Origin: JAAYCI01 sp964370445
GTDB lineage: Bacteria > Bacillota > Clostridia > Oscillospirales > Ruminococcaceae
Assembly: GCA_964370445.1 (NCBI GenBank)
Contig: CAYJJK010000130.1
Location: 1-5,766, forward strand
Direction: 5' to 3'
DNA: 5,766 nucleotides
Part shown: positions 5,668 to 5,766 of the stretch, piece by piece
How the letters are laid out: each line of letters begins with the position of its first letter
Numbering within the stretch: the stretch's first letter is position 1
Made by a program: the position numbers and the translations under genes
The notes under the pieces: generated by a model
What the model saw: the letters and a program-made list of their open reading frames with translations, nothing else
The model's database searches: none
Told to the model about the DNA's origin: nothing

Positions 5668-5766
5668 TTACCCTCCTTGTCCTTGCAGGGCGCCTAGCAG
5701 GTATAGGCAAATGGCCAAATTATGGGGTGCGGGGTGTGCCCGTTGTGGTGAGGCCGGATTTTTGGA
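5668..5766 (-). other. region upstream of the TIGR02530-type gene; probable 3' end of another gene, frame unresolved
   Basis: All three minus frames are open for part of this stretch. One stays open to a TAA at 5670-5668, three bases before the next start, which would be typical operon spacing. A second ends at TAG 5696-5694. A third ends at TAA 5722-5720 and reads QKSGLTTTGTPRTP, a Thr/Pro-rich tail similar in character to the end of MotB here. None is recognisable. flgD, the hook-cap protein, is the gene expected here from conserved order. The final bases carry the ribosome site of the downstream gene. Confidence 0.3.

Overview
The window is a segment of a flagellar (fla/che-type) operon from an anaerobic Gram-positive bacterium, most likely a member of Clostridia. 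This rests on the gene order, the strong AGGAGG-type ribosome sites, the FlbD/SwrD and TIGR02530-type small proteins, and moderate base composition. Genus cannot be read from the sequence. Every gene lies on the minus strand, so transcription runs from position 5766 towards 1.

In transcription order: the end of an upstream gene whose frame I cannot fix (flgD is expected there); a 129-aa flagellar operon protein of the TIGR02530 type (5275-5664); a 141-nt leader with two stem-loops; the hook protein gene flgE (3379-5133); a 121-nt spacer with mutually exclusive stem-loops; flbD/swrD (3051-3257); motA (2119-3054), which overlaps flbD by 4 nt and starts with TTG; motB (1304-2078), split into two frames by a single-base offset; the switch gene fliM (89-1255); and the first 11 codons of the next gene (1-34), by position a fliY/fliN gene.

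Together these genes encode the hook (FlgE, probably with the TIGR02530-type protein), the ion-driven stator (MotA and MotB) with a small protein linked to motor power (FlbD/SwrD), and the C-ring switch (FliM, then probably FliY/FliN) that receives CheY-phosphate. fliL, often found between motB and fliM in this arrangement, is absent from that place.

I see no mobile element, CRISPR array, tRNA or rRNA and no convincing promoter; the segment looks like the interior of a long operon. It is largely an ordinary flagellar locus. The points most worth a second look are the motB frameshift, the set of competing hairpins between flgE and flbD, the long acidic outside loop in MotA, and the hairpin-containing leader of flgE.
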